From Agrocybe praecox (Eukaryota > Basidiomycota > Agaricomycetes > Agaricales > Agrocybaceae): a stretch of DNA of 64,000 nucleotides. The notes beneath the pieces are model-generated. The model did not search any database. It saw only the letters and a program-made list of their open reading frames with translations, and was not told the origin of the DNA. Position numbers and translations under genes: made by a program. The stretch is taken from the NCBI GenBank assembly GCA_964017145.1, contig OZ024846.1:2418001-2482000 (forward strand). Direction: 5' to 3'. Positions 36,199-49,358 of the stretch are shown here, piece by piece; position 1 is the stretch's first letter; each line of letters starts with the position of its first letter.

Positions 36199-38565
36199 AT
36201 GAAGCGTGTATCGGGACGCGTATTCTCCTTGATTCTCTTATGTGCAATAATTGGAACCACAGCGGTTTCTTTATCTGTACCACCAGTCGTCGATTTAGGA
36301 TACGCCAAATATGAAGGGGTGCCCGTACGAGACCAGGTAACGAATGCAGCGCACACGCAATTTCTTGGTATCAGATTTGCGGCTCCTCCTACTGGTATGC
36401 CCGTTAATTTTACTCGCTGGGCATATCTGATCGGACCATTTTAGGGTCTGCAAGGTTCCGAAAACCTTCGCTGCCTGCTGTGATTCCCGGGATCCAGCGT
36501 GCGAATGCTGAGCCTTCGCGATGCTTTGAGGCAAGCCAGGGAAACGCACCCACAACGCCATTCCGGATCGGTAGCTCCAAGGGCATCTCTGCACGCTTCT
36601 CTGAGAATCATAACCAGCGAAGGACGGACACGGAGATCGTTCCAGGATTCTCCGAGGATTGTCTTTTCCTAAAGTATGCTCCATCGTTCCTACTTTATGA
36701 CGTTATGTAGCTCACGTCCTCTTCGTTACTATCTAGTGTTTACATCCCCGGAGGTTTGGGACAGAAGTCGCACTTACCAGTTGTAGTTTGGATTCATGGG
36801 TCAGTCCAATCCATTTCAACGATATATCATGTTTGATTCTTCAAACAGCGGAGGCTATGTCTCGGGAAGCGCATCAGGCTTCAACGGCACAGATATTTTT
36901 GACGGAAATGATATCGTCCGAGAATCGAGAGAGGGCGTCGTTGTCGTTATTATACAGTATCGACTGGGTGTTTTCGGATTTCTTCCAGGACAGAAAGTCA
37001 AAGATGGAGGTGATCTGAACGTGGGGTTGTGTAAACGCTTTCCCTTTTCTATACGGTTGCAGAAAAACTAATGTTTGAATTATCATTAGTGGATCAACAA
37101 TTTGCGTTCAAATGGGTACAGGATCATGTAAGTTTACTCGGTAGTAAGTGAAATGCGTTCCAACCATAGCAATTACAGATCACAAAATTCGGAGGCGATC
37201 CCACTAAAGTCACGATATGGGGTCAATCCGCAGGTGCTGGCTCCGTGCTACAACATCTCGTTGCAAATGGTGGGAAGACAAATCCTCCTTTATTCAGAGC
37301 TGCTATCTCGAGCTCGAGCTTCCTTCCTTCACAATATATGTTCAATGATCGCATTTCCGAGGTATTTTTCTCGTGTTATCGTTGGTTGCTCCGTCACGAT
37401 GAACCTTTTCATTAGACGTTATACACAGAAACAGTAGCCCAAACCAAGTACGTGTAAATCATACTTTTAAGATCAGGATTCTGACCGTCACTTATAAAGC
37501 TGCGCTTCCGCGATTAACACACTGGCTTGTTTACGCGAAGTCGACGTCAATGTTCTCCAGGCTGCCAACACCGATATCAATGACAGCGGTTTCTTTGGCA
37601 CTTTTGTGTTTGTTCCGGTCGTTGATGGTACTTTCATCACTGAGAGGCCTACACAACTGTTGAAACAAGGAAAGGTTAATGGGGTACGACCAAAGTTACG
37701 ACGATATCATGAAAATCATTCAGTCTGATCAAATCATTACGATAGAAAATCATTCTTGCCAATACGAATACCTTCGAAGGCGCCTTATTCGTCAATCAAA
37801 GCACCGCGGATACGGTTCGGATTCCCGAATACGTTTCTCAACTTTTTCCCAACTTCACGCCCGAGGAAATTCAGCAAGCCGTCGCGATTTATTCCGGATT
37901 GGGGTCGAATATATTTCAGGCCATAGCAATTATGGGTGAATGTACGTATGGTTTCATTTTTCAGAAGCTTGGCATAAATAGTCCCGAGCCATTAATTAAT
38001 ATCTATAGCTATATTCATTTGCCCTACATACGCTATGTTGGGCGCCTTTGGCGGGAAAGCGTTCAAGGTACAGTCTACATAGCCCGTTGCTTAATCGTGG
38101 CTGTTAGATACTTATGTTTCGCATGACATAGGGCGAATTTGCTATCCCGCCAGGCGGACACGGAAATGATATAGCATATTACTTCCCCACGTAAGTGATG
38201 CATGACCCTAACTAACGAGAATTGACGTCTTCTACCGCAGCGGTGTGACACCACCATTTGCGAACCCCGAGTTTGACAAAGCGTTCCCTCAAACATTCTT
38301 GGATTTTGTCACTGCATTGAATCCTAACATAAAGGTTTCACCCACTATCACTCCGCTTTGGAATCTTTGGGCCGGTACGAACGAAATGCTCTTCAACAAG
38401 ACAGTGGATGGTGCACCTGATATTCGATCCGTGAGGACTTCGGGCGATCTTTTGAATAGGTGCAAGTAAGTAATGATTCTTATGTATCGGTGAACCTCAC
38501 CATACTAAACATCCCTTTCTTGTATTAGGTTTTGGGATAGCGTTAGCGCGAGTACAGCGCAGTGA
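36199..38565 (+). CDS. Secreted carotenoid ester lipase-like carboxylesterase, paralogue D
   Basis: Signal peptide with hydrophobic core VFSLILLCAIIGTTAVS, then VVDLGYAKYEGV and FLGIRFAAPPTG. Exon 2 (SARFRKPSLPAVIPG...SEDCLFL) carries an extra stretch of about 15 residues (near 36590-36635) compared with the other copies. Later exons give [21 protein letters not shown], the oxyanion-hole GGGY, FDGNDIVRESREGVVVVIIQYRLGVFGFLPG (two pieces), [16 protein letters not shown] with the nucleophile Ser, SGFFGTFVFVPVVDG, NTFEGALFVNQ (catalytic Glu), IFICPTYAMLG, GEFAIPPGGHGND (catalytic His) and the last exon FWDSVSASTAQ-TGA. The AFK|GEF intron is present (about 38068-38131). All key residues are present. 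Confidence 0.9.
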
Positions 38566-38740
38566 AAGTTTTGGCGAGTTTCATATGTGTCTTTGATGTA
38601 TGATATATCCATGAGACTGCGTATCATTCAATTATCGTGATCGATTTGATACAGCTCCCTTCGCCATTAATTGGCCGATTAAGCTACTCTTTGTTTAGCA
38701 GAGGTTTCCTTTCTGAAATTGATGTATGAGTTAATGCATA

Positions 38741-39517
38741 CTATGATAATTTGAAGACAGAGTTCAAATATAAAACGGACACGTTCGGTACTACTCCAGC
38801 CCACCGGCTGTCCACTTCAAGGTATGCGTAATTGTACCCTGTGAGGGTAGTATGACGTGTCGAAGGGTCTGTCAGAACTTCCGTAAGTGTGAAAATGTCA
38901 TGGCGGTCGACGGAGTTGTACTTTTCTTCGCTCCACACAGAGTCGGTCCAGCTGGCGTATGTGGTATTGGTACCATAATGTATGCCATTTTGATTCGTGT
39001 ACCTGGCTGGTCGAAATCTTCGTTTGAAATAAATAAAATTGACTTACGTGCGTTTTCAATAATGAGATTGAGCGGTGCCCATCTTACAGACCAGACCTGA
39101 TATAGCTCTCCCATATACCGGCCGACCTCGTGACTCGCACAACAGAAGCGTTGAAATCAAGACCAAGACCGCTGGAAACAAGGGGAGGAACAAGACGCTT
39201 AATCCCAAAGTAATACGCCGGGCCGAACCCCAAGACGGAAGCATTCTAGCGATCCCCAAGGCGAGAGTATGTATATATACGGGATGTCCTTTGGGCCACA
39301 TTTCGGTAAACATGACAGCAACTAAAATTTGTTCCCACCAAATCGTGCTGTTGGTAAGAGTCCTCAAAGAATTCGATGGAGCAGTCCAGAGTGCAGCTTG
39401 ATGGCGTAACTGGGCTCGGAAGCGCGTCGAGCAGCCTCGCACGATGGCGGTAGTGGTCAAAGCAAGGATGGATCCGGCTATGTACGCGTCAGGGTCATAT
39501 ATCTGTACACGATCCAA
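38741..39517 (-). CDS. Unidentified multi-exon membrane protein of a repeated local family
   Basis: From the ATG at 39517 the frame reads MDRVQIYDPDAYIAGSILAL, TTTAIVRGCSTRFRAQ, then after a likely intron a hydrophobic segment WWEQILVAVMFTEMWPKGHP, then ALGIARMLPSWGSARRITLG and LSVLFLPLFPAVLVLISTLL. Further exons give VWSVRWAPLNLIIENA, a TNTTYASWTDSV segment and a C-terminal DPSTRHTTLTGYNYAYLEVD...SVLYLNSVFKL-stop at 38741. Two or more membrane helices are visible. I do not recognise the family. Pieces of the first exon recur at 32392 and 44400, so it belongs to a locally multiplied set. It might be truncated at the N-terminal side. Confidence 0.45.
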
Positions 39518-40339
39518 CTTGGCTCGTTCGGACTCAGAATGTACGTTTTGATGGCGCGTTTTTGTACACCGGTCACGGATAGCGTGACCGCCTTGCTCCG
39601 AGTCACATCTATGTTCAGACTACGTGATTGTGATTTTCACAGGTTTTAAACCCAATGTCCAAAATTCTCAACGCTATCAAAACGTACGATGAAGTAGAGA
39701 ACTCAAACTCCGCGGCGCGGTAGCTGTCCGGCGAGAAGAAAGGATTCAGGCGGTGCGGCGGGATGGAGAGCTGAGCAAGGTAAGTCATGTTGTGTCCTTC
39801 GTTTCGACAGGCAAGGGACCTTTGATGCTATAACAGCTGCGGGATCCTTCTTCAGTCTCTCAGTGCCCCATCGTGACTTCGGATTGGATACAACATCTTG
39901 ATTTTTTCGAGCCTCGTCATATTCATCACATGTCTCAAGTTCCATTCCCCTGTCATCCCAGAAAGAAAGAAGGAAAATTAAAAGCACCGACCTACTGCGC
40001 TTGTGAGAATTCAACGCTATTTATTTGTTCTCGCCTCTAAATATGGGATATGTTTTCGCTAATCATCAGGTCATAGGGTCATCGTACAGAGGAATGATCG
40101 CCTCCAAACCCCTTTTTACCTATATAAATAAAGGGGGCTGTGGTGTCTCCTCTTGACATGCTTCCGTATGCCATGAAAGCGTTCATCTGATAATAGAGGG
40201 TATGAAATTGCTCATTAATGGTTATATTTCTCTCAAGCAGATGGATATTTTAAACGTTCCATGAGCGCGGCTCAAGTGAAGAATCCAACACTTATGTACG
40301 TCAAAAAATCAAGGGGTGCCATCAGAATATTCTACGTCA

Positions 40340-40347
40340 TATATAAG
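40340..40347 (+). promoter_or_regulatory. TATA box of esterase E
   Basis: TATATAAG lies 60 bp before the ATG at 40400. It shows that the in-frame upstream codon at 40316 is not the start. Confidence 0.55.
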
Positions 40348-40399
40348 GGGCGTTGACTGCTTAGGCGTCTCGCTCTTTCTTTCCGCGGCAACGGTCATC

Positions 40400-42698
<2,299 letters not shown>

Positions 42699-43059
42699 TT
42701 GTGAAAGCGGGAAATACAGCCGCGCGTAGCCATGCGTGAAGATCAAAAAAACTTTCCGCGTTTATCATGTTCGATAGTCGAAAATAAAAATTTGTCTCAC
42801 TTCACATTTGCTTACATTACTTAGAAGCGATTATGGTCAACGGAACCTGCCACTGAGGCTACTAAGGAGGGTGCACTTCTAGGCCGTATATGAAGAGTCT
42901 TACTTGATTTTGACGCCCATCTGCTATGTCTCCAGAATATCTCATGGGGTGTATTTCTACTTACATGTTTAAATAAAATAGATGATTACCGGGTCTCACA
43001 GTATCGGCAGGATGCCAGTCCGTTGACCTCCAAAGCATTTAATCACACTCAAATCACAC

Positions 43060-43203
43060 TTATCGGAAGGGATCCGGCGGCAATGTATCCTGTGAGCCCG
43101 ACGAAGTCATCGATATGAGTCATAAGTTCTGCATCCAAGAATTTTAAAAACTTACCTTCACCTCATCAAAGTTATAAATTGCCTTCATCAAATCCTAGTT
43201 ATT
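43060..43203 (-). pseudogene. Duplicated 3' tail of the Mex67-like gene
   Basis: On the minus strand it reads NN-stop-DLMKAIYNFDEVK, then a GT-AG intron and DTLPPDPFR-TAA. This matches the end of the UBA domain and the C-terminus of the Mex67-like gene on the right (NNWDLVKAISNFDEVK...DTLPPDAFQ). The tryptophan codon has become TAG and the gene body is missing, so this is a passenger fragment of the segmental duplication. Confidence 0.75.
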
Positions 43204-44641
43204 CTCATGGAGCGTGCCGGGAATGGAGCGATAACAGAGCAGGTTTGGTGCTCGGATAATTCGGGATGGGGTTCGTTTGACCATGTAAAAGGAACCACGT
43301 CTCCGATGATGGGTGGCTCGGAGACAGGTGAAGGTCTTTCGTCCGATACTGGTCGCGGTACCAGCAGCTTGAATAACAGGGATTTTTCTGTGGGTGAGGA
43401 TGGTGGGAGTGAAGCGACAGGAATAAGTATCGTTTTGGTAGGATTAGCTTCGAAGTAGGGGGTGGTGAAGACGAAGGAAGTGAGATGTTGGGCGTGCTGA
43501 GATTGAGAAGCGATTGGATAGCGGGCATGACGGGGAGGGGGGCAGTTTGGGGCTCAGTTGAGATGCTAGCCTCTGCGAAGGTGCGCGCTAAAGGTATCTC
43601 TGTCACCTGAACGGAAATGTTGACCCGATTGGCGAGCTGCAGCTTTCAGCGGGCGTGTTCCTCCTCAATACCAGTTTGTTGTGCGGCCTGTACGATGTCG
43701 TCGAGAGCGGCTGCGGAAGTCCTGCGCCCCTCGTCATACTCTGCGGCCATATCCGCTTCCCGAAGCTCGAACCGTTCCCTGCAGTTTTCCACGCCTTCCA
43801 TACAGCCGTCGGCGAAGGCGGAGTCGTAAATGTCGTGTTCGCGTTCTGCATAATTCGCTTCCGCGGCTTGTAGTTTCTCGTCGTATTGCTGCTGAAGGAG
43901 GTCCGTCTTCGTTGTAATGTGGCCTTCCCAGTAGCTCGCGCTGTTGACGTAGGCTTGACACAGTATCCATGTCAGTTCCGCCTTCGAAATACACAAGTGG
44001 TCGTCTAGGTTTATAGGAGTTGGATGAGAGGATATGTTCGTCTCGGTGGAATGAAAGGGAAGAGATATGTAGTCGATTTTGAAGCTGCAAGGGGGTTGCT
44101 TCGTTTCGTCGGTAATGATCGTGACCGAACAGTGCAGTCCCGAAGGCGAAGTTGGCAAGGAGTCCGTAGGGGTTGGAACACCGGTGGATAAACTTGGGAT
44201 GGTCTGAGCTTCGGCTATCGCCTTGTTAGGGCGCCTTTTGATGGGCTCGCTTTTCAGCAGTGGCTGCCGGAATGATGACGTCGGTTTGACAAGTATCAAA
44301 TGAATTATGACGGAAAAGGAAGTCTGTAGTAAATTGATGTCTGGGTTATGAAGTATCTGGTGGTGTTTATGATAGTTTACTGAGGTTGAGAAAGAAATTA
44401 GGTGGCTTAGAACGTGTTTCGGTGTGTTAAACACGTCAAAAGGCAACAAAAATGGTCCGCTGGCAGTTGTGGTGTTGAGACTGGGACGGATATTACCAGA
44501 AAAAAAGCGCAGAGAAGCGAATCGCTCTGTTTTCACCAGATGAAGCAGTCCAGGATGCAGCTGGAAGGCATAGCTAGGCTCGGAAGCGCGTTGAACAGCC
44601 TCGCGCGGTACACATATCTGTACCCAATCTAATCTAATCAT
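43188..44641 (-). pseudogene. Proline-rich / coiled-coil protein gene with in-frame TGA and frame break
   Basis: From 44641 an open frame of 331 codons runs to TGA at 43646-43648. Its first 55 codons are the dispersed repeat also seen at 32392. The middle is Pro/Ser/Thr-rich, and the end is a charged coiled coil (TKTDLLQQQYDEKLQAAEAN, then CRERFELREADMAAEYDEGR). The same frame reopens directly after the TGA (KLQLANRVNISVQ...STEPQTAPLPVM). Near 43455 coding character moves to another frame (EANPTKTILIPVASLPPSSP...), which stays open to a TGA at 43188, inside the Mex67 tail. No domain is recognised. It could be a gene with unrecognised introns, but a stop plus a frame change favour decay. The true start may be inside the open frame, after the repeat. 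Confidence 0.4.
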
Positions 44642-44660
44642 ACTGGTGCAGATTACACTG
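44400..44660. repeat. Copy 3 of the dispersed first-exon sequence
   Basis: Aligns by eye with 32341-32640 (acgcgtca.., ctgccagcgg.., accagatgaagcag.., gctcggaagcgcgt) and in part with 39360-39530. It supplies the N-terminal 55 codons of the open frame at 43646-44641. Confidence 0.55.
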
Positions 44661-45811
44661 CCACACTGAAACTGCTGAATCTAATTAGCCATTTCCCCGG
44701 ATCGAGTAAACCGGTCACGGTTAGCGTGGGGGGGACACAAGTCTGCAGAGCCAGTCCCGTCAGTCATCAAGGCGAGCTGCGAGAGAAAACAAAAGGTAAG
44801 CGTGAAAAAGAGTGAAAGGAGCGTGCGGGTTCGGAAAATTTACCGCAAAAAGGAGCCGAGAAGCGAGCGGGGATTTTTTCGCACTGGAGGAGCAGGAAAA
44901 AGCGAGGAGATGAGAAGGGATTTGAGGGTTGTATATATATTGCTATATTGAACATGTTAAGGGCGCTAATGAAGATCCGAAAGAGTGATATAAGGACTTC
45001 CTCCTTACCCCGGTAAGATAAGAGGCCCCTTATCGCGATAGAATCTGTGAATTGGAAATTCCGGCTCGTAATGTTTGCACGAGTCCGGCGGCCTCTTTCG
45101 GCACAACACTGATCGTTCTGCTGGCCCTGATTCAAATTCAAAGTCCGGCCTTACTCAAATTCATAAAATTGCACATGCCACATTCGCTCTGCATATGTTA
45201 GTACTGGTTAGAAGTTAGGAGGTTAATGTTGAATGTGTTGAATAAGGGAACTCAGTCACGATGAAATTTACTATATTTTAGTCTAGCTACTTGTTGAACA
45301 AGGGAACTAGACGGCAATAGGATAATAAGTATTAAAGTAAATATGTAAGAAGTAGTATAATAAATATTACTGACCTCAGTCATGATGAATTTGACTGAGA
45401 AAAGAGCACTGTGTGTGGCAATGGGTAGTAGGAATAGCAAATTAGGTTTAGACTAAAGAAAATTGTTCCGTCGTCCACAGAAAAAGAAAAGGTGGACGAC
45501 GGAGTCTGCACATAATACGTGATGGGCGCGTCTAACAACGCGCATGCATTTGGCTGTGTGCGTGAAGCACCAATGGACTAGGTGAGTCCATATCTAACAA
45601 GAGGTTAAAGTTAGAGGCTAGGGCGGATTCAAGAAGGCGGGATCCATGTCAGCCGCTTCAGCGGTGTTTCAATTGTCTCTACATAACCACCGGTTATTTC
45701 AATTGCCGCGGTACCGCCGGACTAATCGCCGGACATTCCGAGCCGCAATTTCCATTATACAGATGTCCTCCTTATCGCGGAATTTTATCTAATCAGCTAT
45801 TTTCCCGGAAT
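44661..45811. other. Spacer between the two duplication units
   Basis: No gene called. It contains a second tcgagtaaaccggtcacggt start-like sequence at about 44690-44720 that resembles the left edge of both duplication units. It also has AT-rich sequence at 45240-45450 with cagtcacgatgaa / cagtcatgatgaa repeats, and a perfect 11-bp hairpin. Confidence 0.4.
45468..45502. repeat. 11-bp perfect inverted repeat (hairpin)
   Basis: CCGTCGTCCAC at 45468-45478 faces GTGGACGACGG at 45492-45502 across a 13-bp purine loop. It could be a small foldback or transcription-termination-like structure. Confidence 0.5.
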
Positions 45812-45915
45812 AAACCGGTCACGGATAGCGTAATCACTTTGCTCCGAGTCACATCTATGTTCAGGTTCTTCGCTAGTAGGCTACGGGATTATAATTTTCA
45901 CAGGTATTAGACCTA

Positions 45916-46128
45916 ATGTCCAAAATTCTCAACGCCGTCAAAATGTATGATGAAATAGAGAAGCGGCGCGATGGCTATCTGGCCAGAAGAAAGGATTCAG
46001 GCGGTGCAGTGGCTGAGCAAGGTAAGGCATGTTGTGTCCTTCATTTCGACAGTCAAGGGACCTTTGATGCTATAACAGCTGCGGCATCCTTCATCAGTTT
46101 CTCAGTGCCCCAATTCTATTGCTCATGA
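45916..46128 (+). other. Short open fragment duplicated upstream of esterases E and F
   Basis: Reads MSKILNAVKMYDEIEKRRDG...KDSGGAVAEQG with a possible splice donor after it (gtaagg). The homologous stretch in copy 1 (from about 39658) is broken by an early stop. It may be the first exon of a lost gene. No family is recognised. Confidence 0.3.
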
Positions 46129-46587
46129 CTTCAGATTGGACACAACATCACAATTTCTTCGAGCCTCGTCATATTCATCACATGTCTCAAGTTCCATTCC
46201 CCTGTCATCCCAAAAAGAAAGAAGGAAAATAGAAGCGCCGACCTACTACGCTTGTGAGAATTCAGCGTTATTTATTTGTTCTCGCCTCTAAATATAGCAT
46301 ATATTTTCGCTAATCATCAGGTCATAGAGTCATCGTACCGAGGAATGATCACCTCAAAACACCTTTCTTACCCACAAAAAATAAAGGGGGATATTGTGTC
46401 TCCTCTTGACATGCTTCCGTCTTCCATGAAAGCTTTCATCTGGTAATAGGAGGTATGAAACCGCTCATTAATGGTTATATTTCTCTCAAGCAGATGGATA
46501 TTTTAAAACTTTCCATGAGCGCGGCTCAAGTGAAGAGTCCGACACTTGCATCATATAATTAAACGGTTTCACAGAATATTCTATGGT

Positions 46588-46596
46588 TATATAAAA
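46588..46596 (+). promoter_or_regulatory. TATA box of esterase F
   Basis: TATATAAAA lies about 60 bp before the ATG at 46651, at the same place as in copy 1. Confidence 0.55.
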
Positions 46597-46650
46597 GGGG
46601 GACTGACTGCTTAGACGTTATACCTCATTCTTTCTACTGCAACGGTCATC

Positions 46651-48942
46651 ATGAAGCACTTCTCACTCTTGTGGCCTCTTGCCGTGTCTTTGGCTACTTT
46701 AAGGGCTGATGCCAGTCCTACAGCGTTGGCCCCCGTTGTAAACTTGGGATATGCTCAATATCAAGGGGTCGTTGTGCAGGACAAGGTAACGAATGCTACC
46801 CACACCCAGTTCCTAGGAGTGCGATATGCTGCCCCTCCCACCGGTACGTCATAATACATGCAAGTTGCTCGATTTGCCCTAAATCAACATTATATATAGG
46901 ATCTTTGAGGTTCAGTGAACCTGCCTTACCAGCGATTACCCCTGGTGTTCAGCAAGCTAACGCCAACCCTTCGACATGTATGCAAGCGGGGGTCGGTGTG
47001 GCTGCAACTACTCCATTTCGCGTTGGACAGCTGCAGAGTCGCGTGGCAGATGCTGGCCCTTCGGAAGATTGTCTATTTCTCAAGTAAGGAGACCTTTTAA
47101 GGTGAGGGAACCTTAATTGACATTTATTGGTCATTTTCTTTGTAGTGTGTACCTCCCAGGCAATTTGGGACAGAGAAAGAACCTCCCTGTCGTTTTCTGG
47201 ATCCATGGGTGAGCCTTGGTTCAATGCCATCTTCACTTGAGATCGTTTCATCTAAATTTACTTACAAATATGAAGAGGAGGCTATGTAACCGGTAGTGCC
47301 GCGGGTCACGATGGAAACGACCTCATTAGAGAATCTGGCGAAGGTGTAGTCGTGGTTGTGATCCAATACAGGCTTGGTGTATTTGGATTTCTACCTGGGC
47401 AGAAAGTCAAAAATGGAGGTGCTTTGAATGCAGGATTGCGTACGTCTCATCGTTCATATATCGTTGAAAGCTAAACGCTTAACACCAACACGAATCTGAA
47501 TTAGTCGATCAGCAATTTGCCCTGAAGTGGGTACAGAAACATGTACGTAGTTTTGCAGGTCTATAGAGAAACCAAGGTTTCTATTTGCGTTGTTTTCCAG
47601 ATCACTTTATTCGGGGGTGATCCCAACAAAGTTACGATATGGGGTGAATCGGCCGGCGCTGGTTCCGTATTGCAACACGTCGTGGCCAACGGAGGCCAAA
47701 CATTCCCTCCTCTCTTCAGAGCGGCTATTACTAGTTCAAGCTTTTTGCCGTCACAATACAAATTCAATGATCGTATCCCCGAGGTATGACAATGCCTAAA
47801 TAGCAGGGAGCGCTAGTTACTAATCGCCAATGATATTACTGCATCGAAAAGCTTGTGTACTCGGAAACCGTCTCGCAGACGAAGTGAGTAACAAGAAAGC
47901 TCTTTTACGGCGTAGCTGATCTTGTGTTTTTCATAGTTGTGCCTCGGCCGCTGACACGCTTGCTTGTCTTCGCACAGTAGACGTCACCACTCTGCAAGCA
48001 GCAAATACTGAAATAAGTCTGAGCGGATTCTTTGGAACGTTCGTTTTCGTGCCCGTTGTCGATGGCACTTTCATCAGAGAGCGTCCAACTCAAATTCTCA
48101 AATCGGGAAGGGTAAATGGTGTATGTAGTCATATTACCTGCTGATTTTAGCTGAAGGAATTGACTGACTATTGTCATTATGCTTGATAGGCGATCTTGTT
48201 TTCAGTTACCAACACATTCGAGGGCGTTATATTCGTCGACCAGGCCACGGCAAATACAGTTCAAGTGGAAGATTACGTGACTCAGCTCTTCCCGAATATT
48301 TCGGAAGACGATGCGCAAGCTGCAGCAGCGCAATATGCAGGATTGGGCACTAATATTTTCCAGGTCAATGGAATCATTGGCGAATGTAAGTTAAAAATAC
48401 CTGCGGTTATATATATATATCGTCCATTTATTAAATGCTGATGGGAAAATAGCAATATTTATCTGCCCGACCTATTTCTTGCTGCGTGCCTTCAAAGGAA
48501 TTGCCTTCAAAGGTGAATTCGCCATTCCACCGGGAGATCATGGTCAAGACATAGTATACTATTTCACCAAGTAAGATTTATGCAGCTCGATATCATCCCT
48601 TCCGTACTGAAATAATAACTTCTTGCGGTGTACCTCCCCCCTTCGCTAACCCAGACTTCGATAACGCATTCGCCGAATCTTTCTTGGACTTCGCGATGAA
48701 TCTCAACACAAATGTCAAGCACGACCCAACTAATATAACACCGCTGTGGCAGTTATGGGCAGGATCGAACGAGATGCTCTTCAATAAGACCGACGCGGGT
48801 GCTGCGGTAGTCCAACCTCTGAAAACGTCCACCGCGTTGTTGAACCGCTGCAAGTGAGTACTAGTTGATTCTGTTTTGTTGCCGTTTTGCTTAAGATTAT
48901 GGTAGCTTCTGGGAAAGCGTTTCTGCCACGACTGCCCAATGA
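46651..48942 (+). CDS. Carotenoid ester lipase-like carboxylesterase, paralogue F, with damaged splice acceptor
   Basis: Near-identical to paralogue E: the same signal peptide, [12 protein letters not shown], the oxyanion-hole [32 protein letters not shown] and FWESVSATTAQ-TGA (48940-48942). The catalytic Ser, Glu and His regions are intact. The AFK|GEF intron is absent, as in E. The penultimate intron has lost three bases (caa) at its 3' end compared with E, so the expected ...caag acceptor is now ...cttg at about 48624. Retention gives an immediate stop after YYFTK. The next downstream AG (cccag, before acttcgat) puts the next exon out of frame and reaches a stop after three codons. If real, the product would lack about the last 90 residues, located after the catalytic His. 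It may be a newly dying duplicate or use an unusual acceptor. Confidence 0.85.
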
Positions 48943-49358
48943 TTGTGAAAGCGAGCAATTCAGCCGCGCGTAGGGATGCGTGAAGATCAAAATAAAATTT
49001 CCGCGTTTATCATGTTCGATAGTCGAAAATAAAAATTTGTCTCACTTCACATTTGCTTACATTACTTAGAAGCGACTATAGGCAAAAATCACATCTAAAT
49101 ATCAATTTATTGCGTAAAAAGGTTCGGTTATTTATGCATCATGGTCAAAGGAAGCTGCCAGTGAGGCTATTCAGGGAAGGTGCACTTCTAGGCCGTATAC
49201 GAAGAGTCTTACTTGATTTTGACGCCCGTCTGCTATGTCTCCAGAATATCTCATGGGGGTATTTCTACTTACACGTTTAAATAAATAGATCATTACCGGG
49301 TCTCCTAACAGTATCGTCAGTATGCCAGTCCGTTGACCTCCAAAGCATTTAATCACAC

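Noticed and set aside
43060..43203. Initially considered a separate small gene convergent with esterase E
   Set aside because: It aligns with the C-terminal end of the Mex67-like gene and carries a stop in place of the conserved tryptophan, so it is a duplicated gene tail.
44767..45141. 124-codon minus-strand frame
   Set aside because: Low-complexity Ser/Phe/Arg content, no family signal, and it lies in repeat-rich spacer.
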